Below, piece after piece: positions 54,745-62,839 of a DNA stretch of 64,000 bases (the first letter of the stretch is position 1; each line of letters opens with the position of its first letter). Position numbers and translations under genes: made by a program. The notes below the pieces were generated by a model. It worked only from the letters and a program-made list of their open reading frames with translations, was not told where the DNA came from and searched no databases. Source of the stretch: an uncultured Acidobacteriia bacterium (lineage in GTDB: Bacteria; Acidobacteriota; Terriglobia; Bryobacterales; Bryobacteraceae); contig CAINNJ010000025.1 of the NCBI GenBank assembly GCA_903851195.1, positions 496,001 to 560,000 of the forward strand, given 5' to 3'.

Positions 54745-54833
54745 AGTCCCTCTTCCCTGTTGCGCAGCACTTCTCCGTGCCTGTACAAATTGCCGGGTGC
54801 AAATGCCTTAGACTGAAAAAGCAGTTCGGAAAT

Positions 54834-55145
54834 ATGACAGACGCTCAGATCATTGCTATCGGGATCACGGTGCTCGCGGTATTGGCCGGGACCCTGTTCA
54901 ATAACGCCCGGATTTCGGACCTCAACGGCACGGTCAACGCGCGCCTCGGTTCCGTGGAAGGGCGCATCTCTTCGTTGGAGACGCGCTTTGAGAATCGTTT
55001 CAACTCCATCGAAAGCCGCCTGGGTTCGATGGAGAATCGCGCCGAAAACCGTTACAGTTCCATCGACCGCAAACTCGATGAAATCCTGCGCATCGTCGGA
55101 CACCACGAGACGCGGATTTCGGTCCTCGAACAGCATCCCCGCTGA
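54834..55145 (+). CDS. Membrane-anchored coiled-coil protein, copy B
   Basis: 103 residues. Identical at both ends to copy A, it differs inside the coiled coil, where one extra heptad-type block ('SIESRLGSMENRAENRYS') is present, so the repeat region has expanded or shrunk since duplication. The promoter-like TAGACT (54810-54815) and start context match copy A. Both copies are open, so both may be expressed. Confidence 0.65.
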   Translation: MTDAQIIAIGITVLAVLAGTLFNNARISDLNGTVNARLGSVEGRISSLETRFENRFNSIESRLGSMENRAENRYSSIDRKLDEILRIVGHHETRISVLEQHPR

Positions 55146-55163
55146 TCCCGCCGCCGATTCCCG

Positions 55164-55190
55164 AAAGCCGGCCTGCTCAGCGCCGGCTTT
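55164..55190. terminator. Convergent terminator overlapping the peptidase stop codon
   Basis: AAAGCCGGC (55164-55172) pairs perfectly with GCCGGCTTT (55182-55190), 9-nt loop, with T runs at both ends. It lies between the coiled-coil gene and the peptidase stop (55177-55179). Confidence 0.55.
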
Positions 55191-57648
55191 TCAGATTGTC
55201 CTCAAACAGCTTAAAAATTCGCTTGTACTCGTCGGCCCAGCTCGAAGCTTCCCGGAAACTGTGATCCTCCACCGGATACACCGCCAGATCCCAGTTTTCT
55301 TTCCGCAGCTCAATGAGCTTCTGCACCAGACGCACCGTGTCCACGAAATGGACATTTGTATCCACCATGCCGTGACAGATCAGCAGGTGTCCCTTCAGAC
55401 CGTTCGCGAAATAGATCGGTGAAGACTGCTTATACGCCTCTGCGTCCGTCTGCGGCTGGTTGAGAATGTTGCCGCTGTACTGCTGGTTGTAATAAGCCCA
55501 GTCGCTGACCGGACGCAGCGCGGCCCCGGCGGCAAATACGTCGGGCTCCGTGAACATCGCCATCAGCGTAATAAATCCGCCGTAGCTGCCGCCGTAAATT
55601 CCGATTTTCTTGGGATCCACGCCATGCTCGGACACAATCCATTTCGCCGTATCCACCTCGTCCGTCAGATCCGTTCCGCCCATGTGGCGATAGATCGCCG
55701 TCCGCCAGTCGCGCCCATAGCCCTTGGACGCCCGATAATCCACTTCGACCACCAGATACCCGTGTTCCATCAGAAAGTGATGAAACAGATACTCGTGAAA
55801 ATAACTGGACGACCACCCTTTCGTGATGTCCTGCAAATAGCCCGCGCCATGCACGAACACCACCGCCGGGCCGCCCTTCTTATAGCCCGCCGGTTTATAC
55901 AGATGAGCGGGAAGCTTCGCGCCATCCCGCGCCGGAATTTCCACAACGGGCGTATCGAGCCACGCATATTCGGCGAAATCGGAAGCGGGTGAAGAGGTAA
56001 TTTTCGCCGCCGCGGCCATGGCCTGATTCGGCTGCACATATAACTCCGGCGGCTTATTCGTAGAAGAGTAAATATCCGCCACCCACTTCTCATCGGGGGA
56101 AAGCTGAGCCGCATGATTGCCGGGCAGTTTCGTCATCCGCGTGCGGGCGCCGCCATTCACGCTCATGCGCCACAGATGATGCTCATACGGGCTGCCCTCG
56201 CTGCTGCTCAGATAAAACGTCGACTTATCCCGTGACAGCACCACGCGGTCCACTTCGAACCGGCCCTGCGTCAACTGCTTCGGCGTACCGCCTTCCCACG
56301 GCACTTCATACAGATGATTAAACCCGTCCCGTTCGGACGTAAAATAAAAGGTCTTATTGTCGGCCAGCCAGCCCGAGCCACCGCCGGGGCCGCCGAGCCA
56401 GGCCGCATCCTTATCCGACGCGATCACCCGCGCCTTCGCGCTGGCCGGATCGAGCGCAAAAATCCAGCAGCTCTTGTTGTCCTGCGAACGCGCGCTGAAC
56501 ACGGCCTTCTGGCCGTCCGGCGAAAAGGAAACCGTCTGGGCCTGACCGCCCCGTCCGCCCCCGCCAAAGTCACCGCAGCCGCCGCCGTCTTCGATCTGCG
56601 CGGCCGCCACGCCCACTTCACCATGCTCGATATTCTTCACTTCGCCCGTCACCACATCGATGACAGCCAGCCGGCGATGCGAAATGCCATCGCCTACGCG
56701 CGCCCGGCCCGGAATGTCTTCGGGGAAGGCGGAATCCGTCACATAGTTGGGAACGTTCGACGTCTTCGAACCGTTCGGCAACTCCGTGATGGAGGCGAGC
56801 ACGAACTTGCCATCGGGCGAAAGCTGCAGTTGTCCCACGGTCTGCCGCGCGCCTAAAGTGAAAGGCTTCCGGACGGCGAGTTTCTTCTGCCGGGCGTCCG
56901 CCTCCTCCTTGTATTTCAGGCGGTCGCGAACCACCTCGAACATCTCGCGCTGCTCTTTCTTCAGATATTCCTGCGCATCGGTGCCCTTCGGAGTTTCACC
57001 GGCGGCCGGTGTGCCACCGCCCCGACCGCCACGCCCGCCAGCACCCCCGCGCCCACCCGCGGCAGCAGCAGCCGCGCCAGCAGCATCCGGAGCACCCGCC
57101 GGACGGATATCGGTCAACTGTTCCAGGTCCCCATTGTCGAGCGACAGCAGAAACAGATTCCCGCCGCGCTGGAACGTGATCCGGTGTCCCGCAGGCAGAA
57201 ATCGCGGATTGGTTTCCGCGTCGGCGGTCTTCGTGATCTGGCGCCGCTTGCCCGTGGCATTCTCCACCAGAACCAGATCGCCATCCTGCGAAAAGACCGA
57301 CTCCGTGCCGCTCTCATTGGTTTCAGCGAAGGCCGGCGGCGCGAGCCGCGCTTCCTCTTCCGCGAGCTTACGAAGCCCCGTGCCATCGCGGTTCACCACG
57401 TAGGTATCGAGCGGCGCGGCCACCGGCTCCGAAGCCTGTTTCCACTGGAAATAGATCCTGGCGTTATCGCCGGACCAGCGCACCTGCGCCGGCTCATAGC
57501 CCACCAGATTGGGCCCCCGCATCAGATTGTCGATCGTGAGCGAGAACTTCGTCTCGCCCGCGCTGGCCGCCAGCGGACCCAGCACCAGACAGGAGGCAAG
57601 AACGCCGGTCAGCGGACCGTTCGCGAGAGCACGAAACATATTCTGCAT
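55177..57648 (-). CDS. S9 family serine peptidase (prolyl oligopeptidase/DPP-IV-like)
   Basis: 823 residues from the ATG at 57648 (57639 is a possible start), with a signal peptide ending 'PLAASAGE'. A beta-propeller half with 'VSFSPDGQKAVFSARSQDN' is followed by an alpha/beta hydrolase domain: Ser688 in 'GGSYGGFITL', Asp763 in 'CHGMVDTNVHF' and His796 in 'PVEDHSFRE'. It would cleave peptides outside the cytoplasm. A Gly/Arg/Ala-rich insert lies in the propeller, and the start region overlaps that of a divergent gene. Confidence 0.92.
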   Translation of the reverse strand: MQNMFRALANGPLTGVLASCLVLGPLAASAGETKFSLTIDNLMRGPNLVGYEPAQVRWSGDNARIYFQWKQASEPVAAPLDTYVVNRDGTGLRKLAEEEARLAPPAFAETNESGTESVFSQDGDLVLVENATGKRRQITKTADAETNPRFLPAGHRITFQRGGNLFLLSLDNGDLEQLTDIRPAGAPDAAGAAAAAAGGRGGAGGRGGRGGGTPAAGETPKGTDAQEYLKKEQREMFEVVRDRLKYKEEADARQKKLAVRKPFTLGARQTVGQLQLSPDGKFVLASITELPNGSKTSNVPNYVTDSAFPEDIPGRARVGDGISHRRLAVIDVVTGEVKNIEHGEVGVAAAQIEDGGGCGDFGGGGRGGQAQTVSFSPDGQKAVFSARSQDNKSCWIFALDPASAKARVIASDKDAAWLGGPGGGSGWLADNKTFYFTSERDGFNHLYEVPWEGGTPKQLTQGRFEVDRVVLSRDKSTFYLSSSEGSPYEHHLWRMSVNGGARTRMTKLPGNHAAQLSPDEKWVADIYSSTNKPPELYVQPNQAMAAAAKITSSPASDFAEYAWLDTPVVEIPARDGAKLPAHLYKPAGYKKGGPAVVFVHGAGYLQDITKGWSSSYFHEYLFHHFLMEHGYLVVEVDYRASKGYGRDWRTAIYRHMGGTDLTDEVDTAKWIVSEHGVDPKKIGIYGGSYGGFITLMAMFTEPDVFAAGAALRPVSDWAYYNQQYSGNILNQPQTDAEAYKQSSPIYFANGLKGHLLICHGMVDTNVHFVDTVRLVQKLIELRKENWDLAVYPVEDHSFREASSWADEYKRIFKLFEDNLKSRR

Positions 57649-57654
57649 AATGTA
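57646..57654. promoter_or_regulatory. Palindrome-like CATAATGTA with two divergent -10 candidates
   Basis: On the plus strand CATAAT (57646-57651) lies 8 nt before the ATG at 57660; on the minus strand TACATT (57654-57649) abuts the ATG at 57648. Both transcripts would be leaderless or nearly so. Confidence 0.4.
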
Positions 57655-57659
57655 GCAGA

Positions 57660-58676
57660 ATGGTTGAAATGCCCCGTCCGCACCACCTCCCGAGACTCCG
57701 GATTCTGCTGTTCGCCATTGGGCTATCTGCCCGCGCGGCATCCGCGCCATCGCTCGTGATCGTCGAAAAAGCGTCCGGCCACGTGGGCTTTTACGACACA
57801 TCCGGTAAACGCCTCGGCGAGGCCGCCGTGGGACATCACCCGCACGAAATGACCTACTCCGCCGACGGCCGGTTCCTCTTCACAACCGACAACGGCGTCA
57901 TGGTCATGACTTCCAAAGACAGCGGCGAAAACACCGTGTCCATCGTGGATGTGGCGAAGCGGACCAAAGCGGGCGTGATCGACCTCGGCGAACACCGGCG
58001 GCCGCACGGCATCGATTTCGACCCCGCGACCGGCCACGTCCTGGTCACCACCGAACTGCCGAGTGCCATGCTGATCCTCGACCCCGCCAGCCGCAAAGTC
58101 CTCGACACTTACGATGTGCAGGGCAAGGCGCCTCACATGGTGCGGCTGGCCAAAGATCACCGTACGGCATGGGTGACCTGCACGGACACCAGTAACGTTT
58201 CCATCATCGACCTGCCGACGCGGAAAGTCATCACCTTACCCACCGGCGCGCGGCCTCAGGGCATCGTTTTCTCGCCGGATCAGGCACGCGTCTACGTGGC
58301 CAATTCCGACGGCCACACCATCACCGTCATCGACGCGGCTTCGAAAAAGTTCATCGGCGAGATCCCGGTCGGCGGCGCGCACAGCGGACCCGTCCGGGTC
58401 GCCATCTCCCCGGACGGCAAAACCGCGCTCTCGGCCCTTCAGCTCGACCACGCCATCAGCTTCTCCAACACCGTCACCATGAAAGAAGAGAAGGTGATTC
58501 CGCTGCCCGGCTCACCGGTCTCCATGACACTCGCGGCGGACGGCAAGACCGCTTACTGCTCCGTGCAGGACCAGGACACCGTTTTCGTCATCTCACTGGC
58601 GGAACGAAAAATCCTCCGCAGTTTCAAAACGCCCGACCATTCCGGGCCCGATCCCGTGACTCCGATCCCGCGTTAG
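57660..58676 (+). CDS. YncE-like secreted beta-propeller
   Basis: 338 residues, signal peptide ending 'LSARAASAP'. Propeller blades repeat 'GHVGFYDTSGKRLGEAAVG', 'NTVSIVDVAKRTKAGVIDL' and 'RVYVANSDGHTITVIDAA' (the YVTN-type motif). Such proteins often bind other proteins or DNA in the periplasm. It is divergent from the peptidase with overlapping promoter sequences. Confidence 0.82.
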   Translation: MVEMPRPHHLPRLRILLFAIGLSARAASAPSLVIVEKASGHVGFYDTSGKRLGEAAVGHHPHEMTYSADGRFLFTTDNGVMVMTSKDSGENTVSIVDVAKRTKAGVIDLGEHRRPHGIDFDPATGHVLVTTELPSAMLILDPASRKVLDTYDVQGKAPHMVRLAKDHRTAWVTCTDTSNVSIIDLPTRKVITLPTGARPQGIVFSPDQARVYVANSDGHTITVIDAASKKFIGEIPVGGAHSGPVRVAISPDGKTALSALQLDHAISFSNTVTMKEEKVIPLPGSPVSMTLAADGKTAYCSVQDQDTVFVISLAERKILRSFKTPDHSGPDPVTPIPR

Positions 58677-58711
58677 GTCCAAATCGGCCCTGCGATTGCT
58701 CCACTCGCGGA

Positions 58712-59602
58712 ATGCCGGCCGAAATTCATCAGGAAGACGGGCTCGTCGCGCCACAACTGACGGATCGCGAAAAAGAAGAAGTCGAACAGCGCAGTTCCGT
58801 CAAAGCCCACGTCGTGCATGAAGCGGTCCGTCACGACGGCGATATCGAACTCGAACGATCAAGCGGCGCCCTCGCCAGTTCCGGTCTCGCGGCCGGACTC
58901 TCCATGGGCTTTTCGTTCATCGCCGAAGGCCTCATCCGGTCGCGCCTTCCCGACGAACCCTGGCGCCCGCTCCTCGCCAAATTCGGCTACTCGCTCGGCT
59001 TCCTGCTCGTCATCATCGGACGGCAACAGTTATTCACCGAAAACACCCTGACCGCCGTGCTGCCCGTGCTGGCGCGCCGCAACTGGAATTCTCTCTACCG
59101 GATGCTCCGCTTGTGGGCGATTGTGCTCGCCGCCAACCTGACAGGCGCTCACATCGTGGCCTGGGTGCTGGCGAACACACCGGTGTTCCGCCCGGAGGTG
59201 CAGCACGCTCTCGCGGAGATCGCGCGCGAAGCCGTTTCCGTCACCCCGCTGCAGGCCATTCTGCGCGGCATCTTCGCCGGCTGGCTGATCGCAATGCTGG
59301 TCTGGATGCGCGCCGCCATCAACAGCGGTCAGATCCCGCTCATCGTGATCATGACTTACTTCGTGGCATTAGGCGGCTTCACCCACATCATCGCAGGCTC
59401 CATCGAAGCGCTGTTCCTCGTCATGTCCGGCGGCATCTCCTGGTTCGCCTACCTGACTGGTTACATGCTGCCGACACTCGTCGGCAACACCCTCGGCGGT
59501 GTGTCTCTGGTGGCAGCGCTGAATCACGCGCAGGTGGTTGCCGGCGAACAGACTCAACAGCAGCAACCACCGCCGCCTTCGCTGATCGTCCCTTCCCGTT
59601 AA
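58712..59602 (+). CDS. Formate/nitrite transporter (FNT) family protein
   Basis: 296 residues. A charged cytoplasmic N-terminal of about 45 residues precedes six helices, including 'ASSGLAAGLSMGFSFIAEG', 'FLLVIIGRQQLFTENTLTA' (the family's central loop motif), and 'FTHIIAGSIEALFLVMSGG'. FNT channels pass small anions such as formate or nitrite. The stop overlaps that of convergent ftsZ. Confidence 0.87.
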   Translation: MPAEIHQEDGLVAPQLTDREKEEVEQRSSVKAHVVHEAVRHDGDIELERSSGALASSGLAAGLSMGFSFIAEGLIRSRLPDEPWRPLLAKFGYSLGFLLVIIGRQQLFTENTLTAVLPVLARRNWNSLYRMLRLWAIVLAANLTGAHIVAWVLANTPVFRPEVQHALAEIAREAVSVTPLQAILRGIFAGWLIAMLVWMRAAINSGQIPLIVIMTYFVALGGFTHIIAGSIEALFLVMSGGISWFAYLTGYMLPTLVGNTLGGVSLVAALNHAQVVAGEQTQQQQPPPPSLIVPSR

Positions 59603-60771
59603 TTCAGCAGCTTGCCCTGGCGCAGGTAGGCAGGAACATCGAGATCTTCCTCATAGACCGGCGCGGGCTCCGCCGGTTCGGCGGCCACCGGCTCTTTCGC
59701 GGCCGAAACAGCGGAATGCGCCGGCCCACTCGCAGCCGGACGTTCGGCGAAGAAATCGCTGGCGGGCAGAGCTTCAATCGCCGGCTCCCGCGCATCTTCC
59801 ACCTTGCTGAAGCCCGTGGCGATGATGGTGACCTTGACCGAATCCCCCATCTCCTCCTTCGCGATCACACCGAAATTCAGCTGCAAATCGTCGGAATCGC
59901 TGGCCTCCCGGATAATCGAGCACGCCTCGTTCAGCTCATGCAGCCCGATCTCGGGCGACGCGGTAATGTTCATCAGCACCTGGCGTGCGCCTTTGATCTT
60001 GGTGTCTTCGAGCAGCGGCGAATTAATCGCGGTCCGCGCCGCTTCCACCACGGCGTTTTCGCCCTTCGCGGTGGCGTTGCCGATGAGCGCGATACCCATG
60101 CCGGAAATGGCCGCCTTAATATCGGAGAAATCCAGATTAATCAGCCCCGGCGTCAGAATTAATTCGCTGATGCCCTGCACCGCCTGCCGCAATACATCGT
60201 CCGCCATGCGGAACGCCTGCGCCATGCTGGTGCCCTTGGGCGCGATCTTCAACAACCGGTCGTTCGGAATCGTCGTCAGAATATCCACGGACGCCGCCAG
60301 ATCCGACACGCTCCGCTCCGCCACGCGCATCCGCTTGCCGCCTTCGAAACTAAACGGTTTGGTGACAATCGCGATGGTCAGTGCGTCGAGTTCCTTCGCC
60401 AGCGACGCCACCACCGGCAGCGCGCCCGCGCCCGTGCCGCCGCCCAGCCCTGCCGTCACGAACACCAGATCCGCGCCTTCCAGAATCGCCAGAATCCGCT
60501 CCGTGTCGTCGAGCGCCGCCTGCCTGCCCACCGCCGGATCCGATCCCGCGCCCAGGCCATGCGTAATCTTCTCGCCGATCTGAATCTTATTCGGGACTTT
60601 GGAGGTTTCCAGCGCCTGCACGTCGGTATTCATGACATAGAATTCGACGCCGTCCAGCCCATCCTCATACATGCGGCCCACGGCGTTCGATCCGCCGCCG
60701 CCCACTCCGATTACCTTAATCCGCGCGCCCTTGCGCGTCTCGTCCTGCATTTCGTACTTGAGTATGTCCAT
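59599..60771 (-). CDS. ftsZ: Cell division protein FtsZ
   Basis: 390 residues from the ATG at 60771, with GGAGGAG about 8 nt upstream. The tubulin signature 'GLGGGTGAGALPVV', 'VIGVGGGGSNAVGRM' and the T7 loop 'INLDFSDIKAAI' are intact; the C-terminal peptide 'DLDVPAYLRQGKLLN' anchors partners such as FtsA. It polymerises with GTP into the division ring. It follows ftsA by 30 nt. Confidence 0.97.
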   Translation of the reverse strand: MDILKYEMQDETRKGARIKVIGVGGGGSNAVGRMYEDGLDGVEFYVMNTDVQALETSKVPNKIQIGEKITHGLGAGSDPAVGRQAALDDTERILAILEGADLVFVTAGLGGGTGAGALPVVASLAKELDALTIAIVTKPFSFEGGKRMRVAERSVSDLAASVDILTTIPNDRLLKIAPKGTSMAQAFRMADDVLRQAVQGISELILTPGLINLDFSDIKAAISGMGIALIGNATAKGENAVVEAARTAINSPLLEDTKIKGARQVLMNITASPEIGLHELNEACSIIREASDSDDLQLNFGVIAKEEMGDSVKVTIIATGFSKVEDAREPAIEALPASDFFAERPAASGPAHSAVSAAKEPVAAEPAEPAPVYEEDLDVPAYLRQGKLLN

Positions 60772-60801
60772 GGGCCGTTCTCCTCCTGCGCCTGTCCCCA
60801 A

Positions 60802-62001
60802 CTATCTCAGAATGCGGCCGAGCATACCGACCGATTGCCTCTCGATATCCACCTGACTCCGCAGCCGCGCCGAGTACATCGCAAGCCCCGCCACCGTCGT
60901 CCACGCCGGGTCGTGCAGTTCCTCCGGCCAGTCCAGAATCCCCTGCGCCAGACCCATGCGCGCCGGGCATTCGAGCACCCGTTCCGCCACGTCGCAGATA
61001 CCCGCCAGCAGCGCCCCGCCGCCACAAAGCACCAGACCGTTCGATAGCGCGCGCTGCATGCCGAAACGAGTCAGCTCCCCCCGCACCATCTCGAACAACT
61101 CCACCGCGCGGGACTCCAGAATCTCATTGATCAGCTTCCGGGGCACGTCGCGCGCCTCGCGGCCGTCCACCAAAGGAACTTCCACCACGCTGTTCTCGGG
61201 CGTGCCTACCGCGACCGCGCTGCCGAACTGCTCTTTCACGATCGCGGCCGATTCCATCGGAATCCGCAGCGCATGCGCCAGATCCCGCGAGAAGTGATCG
61301 CCGCAGATCTTCAGCGAAGTCGCCAGCTGCCCCGATTCCCCGTAGTAACAAACCAGTTCCGTCGATTGCTGCCCGATGTCGATCACCGCCACGCCATCCC
61401 GCCGGTCCTCCGGCAGCACGCTTGCATAGCACGCCGCGATGCTTTCATAAATGGTTTCATCCACCGCCAGATGCGCGCGGTTGATAGCCCCGACCAGATT
61501 GTTGTGTTCCTGAACCGACGTGGTCAGCAGATGTGTGTTGACCTCCAGCACGGAGCCCAGCATCTGCCGCGGATCGTGAAACCCCGGATGATCGTCCACC
61601 ACGAAATCCTGCGGCATCACCTGCAGCAGCATGCGGTCTTCCTGCATCTGCACGCGCATCGCGCGATCCATCGCGCGATTGATGTCTTTCTGGGTAATCT
61701 CCCGCGGGCGCCCCAGATCCCACTTGCCGCGGCTGTTCGCTCCCCGCACGGTTAACCCGCCGATTCCGGCAACCACGTTTTCGATGGCCGTCTGCGCCAT
61801 CGCTTCCGCCTGCACCACCGCCGCTAAAATACAATCCGAAACTGCCTGCTGATCCGCAATGCGGCTCTTCGACCATCCTTGTGACGGCACGCAGCCATAG
61901 CCGAGGAACCGGAACCGGTCGCCCTCCAGCATGGCGATAACGCACCGTGTAGAAGTGCTCCCCGCGTCCACACCGGCCGCGAAGATTGATTTAGTGCTCA
62001 T
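60802..62001 (-). CDS. ftsA: Cell division protein FtsA
   Basis: 399 residues. Actin-like phosphate loops 'AAGVDAGSTSTRCVIAML' and 'GVAVIDIGQQSTELVCYYG', and 'NGLVLCGGGALLAGICD', identify FtsA. The C-terminus 'SVGMLGRILR' is a very short stretch where the membrane-targeting amphipathic helix normally lies. FtsA links FtsZ to the membrane. Confidence 0.95.
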   Translation of the reverse strand: MSTKSIFAAGVDAGSTSTRCVIAMLEGDRFRFLGYGCVPSQGWSKSRIADQQAVSDCILAAVVQAEAMAQTAIENVVAGIGGLTVRGANSRGKWDLGRPREITQKDINRAMDRAMRVQMQEDRMLLQVMPQDFVVDDHPGFHDPRQMLGSVLEVNTHLLTTSVQEHNNLVGAINRAHLAVDETIYESIAACYASVLPEDRRDGVAVIDIGQQSTELVCYYGESGQLATSLKICGDHFSRDLAHALRIPMESAAIVKEQFGSAVAVGTPENSVVEVPLVDGREARDVPRKLINEILESRAVELFEMVRGELTRFGMQRALSNGLVLCGGGALLAGICDVAERVLECPARMGLAQGILDWPEELHDPAWTTVAGLAMYSARLRSQVDIERQSVGMLGRILR

Positions 62002-62032
62002 GAAAGTCTGTTACTCACCGCGCGCATGTGTT

Positions 62033-62839
62033 TCACCGCGCTAAGATCCGGTCGTCCAGCCGCAGATCGAACGTGCTGGCTTCCTGCGAATGCTGACGAA
62101 TATCCTGGTAATGGCTCAGGAAATTGGAGTAGCGGGACCGGAAATGCTGATCGCCCAGCCAAAGCTCCACACCCTGCCCGTCCACATCCGCGATCACGCG
62201 CATCTCCTGCAGACTCGCCGCATTAATCTCGGAAATATCTTTCGCCTGCGGACCCAGATCCTCCAGCAGGCGGTTCATCGCTCGCACCCGCAGCCGGCGG
62301 TCTTCGTCTTTCTGTTCCTCGGTCAGACCACTCAACACCGGCAAATTAAAACGCACCTTCCGCGGCAGCGTCATCAGCACGCCGTCGTTATCCACCAGCG
62401 CCATCCAGTGCCGCGCCGTTCCCGCCACCGGCAGCTTCGCGAACGCCACCGGAACCCGTTCCGCGATGGTCACCACAATGCGGTTCGGCCAGACTCTCGA
62501 AATCGTCGCCGTGCGCACCCAGTCGATCGCCAGCAGATGGCGGCGCCGTTCCGCCAGCGGCAGATGAAACACGCTGCGGCCGAAATCCGGCGTGAACACG
62601 GCCCGCACGCGATCCCGGTTCACGTAGGTAGTCCCCTGAATTTCCAGATTCGAGCAACTGGTCTCCGCGGGATCGCAGGCCAGCCCGAATCGAGGGTCCG
62701 TCAACAGGAAGGAACGGAGTTCCGTGCCTCCCCACAACGCGCCGACAAACAGCCCGGACCATGCCACCACCCGCAGCCACAGCCGCCAACCCGGCTTCTC
62801 GGTCGCGTTCTGCTTCGCGGTCGCAGTCGCTCTAGGCAT
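62033..62839 (-). CDS. ftsQ: Cell division protein FtsQ
   Basis: 268 residues. A cytoplasmic N-terminus, one helix ('LRVVAWSGLFVGALWGG'), then a POTRA domain ('SNLEIQGTTYVNRDRVRAV') and a beta domain ending 'HFRSRYSNFLSHYQDIR'. It couples the division ring to septal synthesis. Its start overlaps the murC stop by 8 nt. Confidence 0.92.
   Translation of the reverse strand: MPRATATAKQNATEKPGWRLWLRVVAWSGLFVGALWGGTELRSFLLTDPRFGLACDPAETSCSNLEIQGTTYVNRDRVRAVFTPDFGRSVFHLPLAERRRHLLAIDWVRTATISRVWPNRIVVTIAERVPVAFAKLPVAGTARHWMALVDNDGVLMTLPRKVRFNLPVLSGLTEEQKDEDRRLRVRAMNRLLEDLGPQAKDISEINAASLQEMRVIADVDGQGVELWLGDQHFRSRYSNFLSHYQDIRQHSQEASTFDLRLDDRILAR

Larger units (their letters stand above)
54744..55249 (+). 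repeat. Tandem duplication, unit B
   Basis: Starts with 34 bases of FHA-gene sequence (54744-54777), then has lost about 110 bases compared with unit A and regains homology at 54799 through the second coiled-coil gene and the real peptidase 3' end. Confidence 0.75.

Noticed and set aside
54180-55249. Insertion sequence or transposon as cause of the repeat
   Set aside because: No transposase, terminal inverted repeats or target-site duplications; boundaries fall inside neighbouring genes as expected for a simple tandem duplication.
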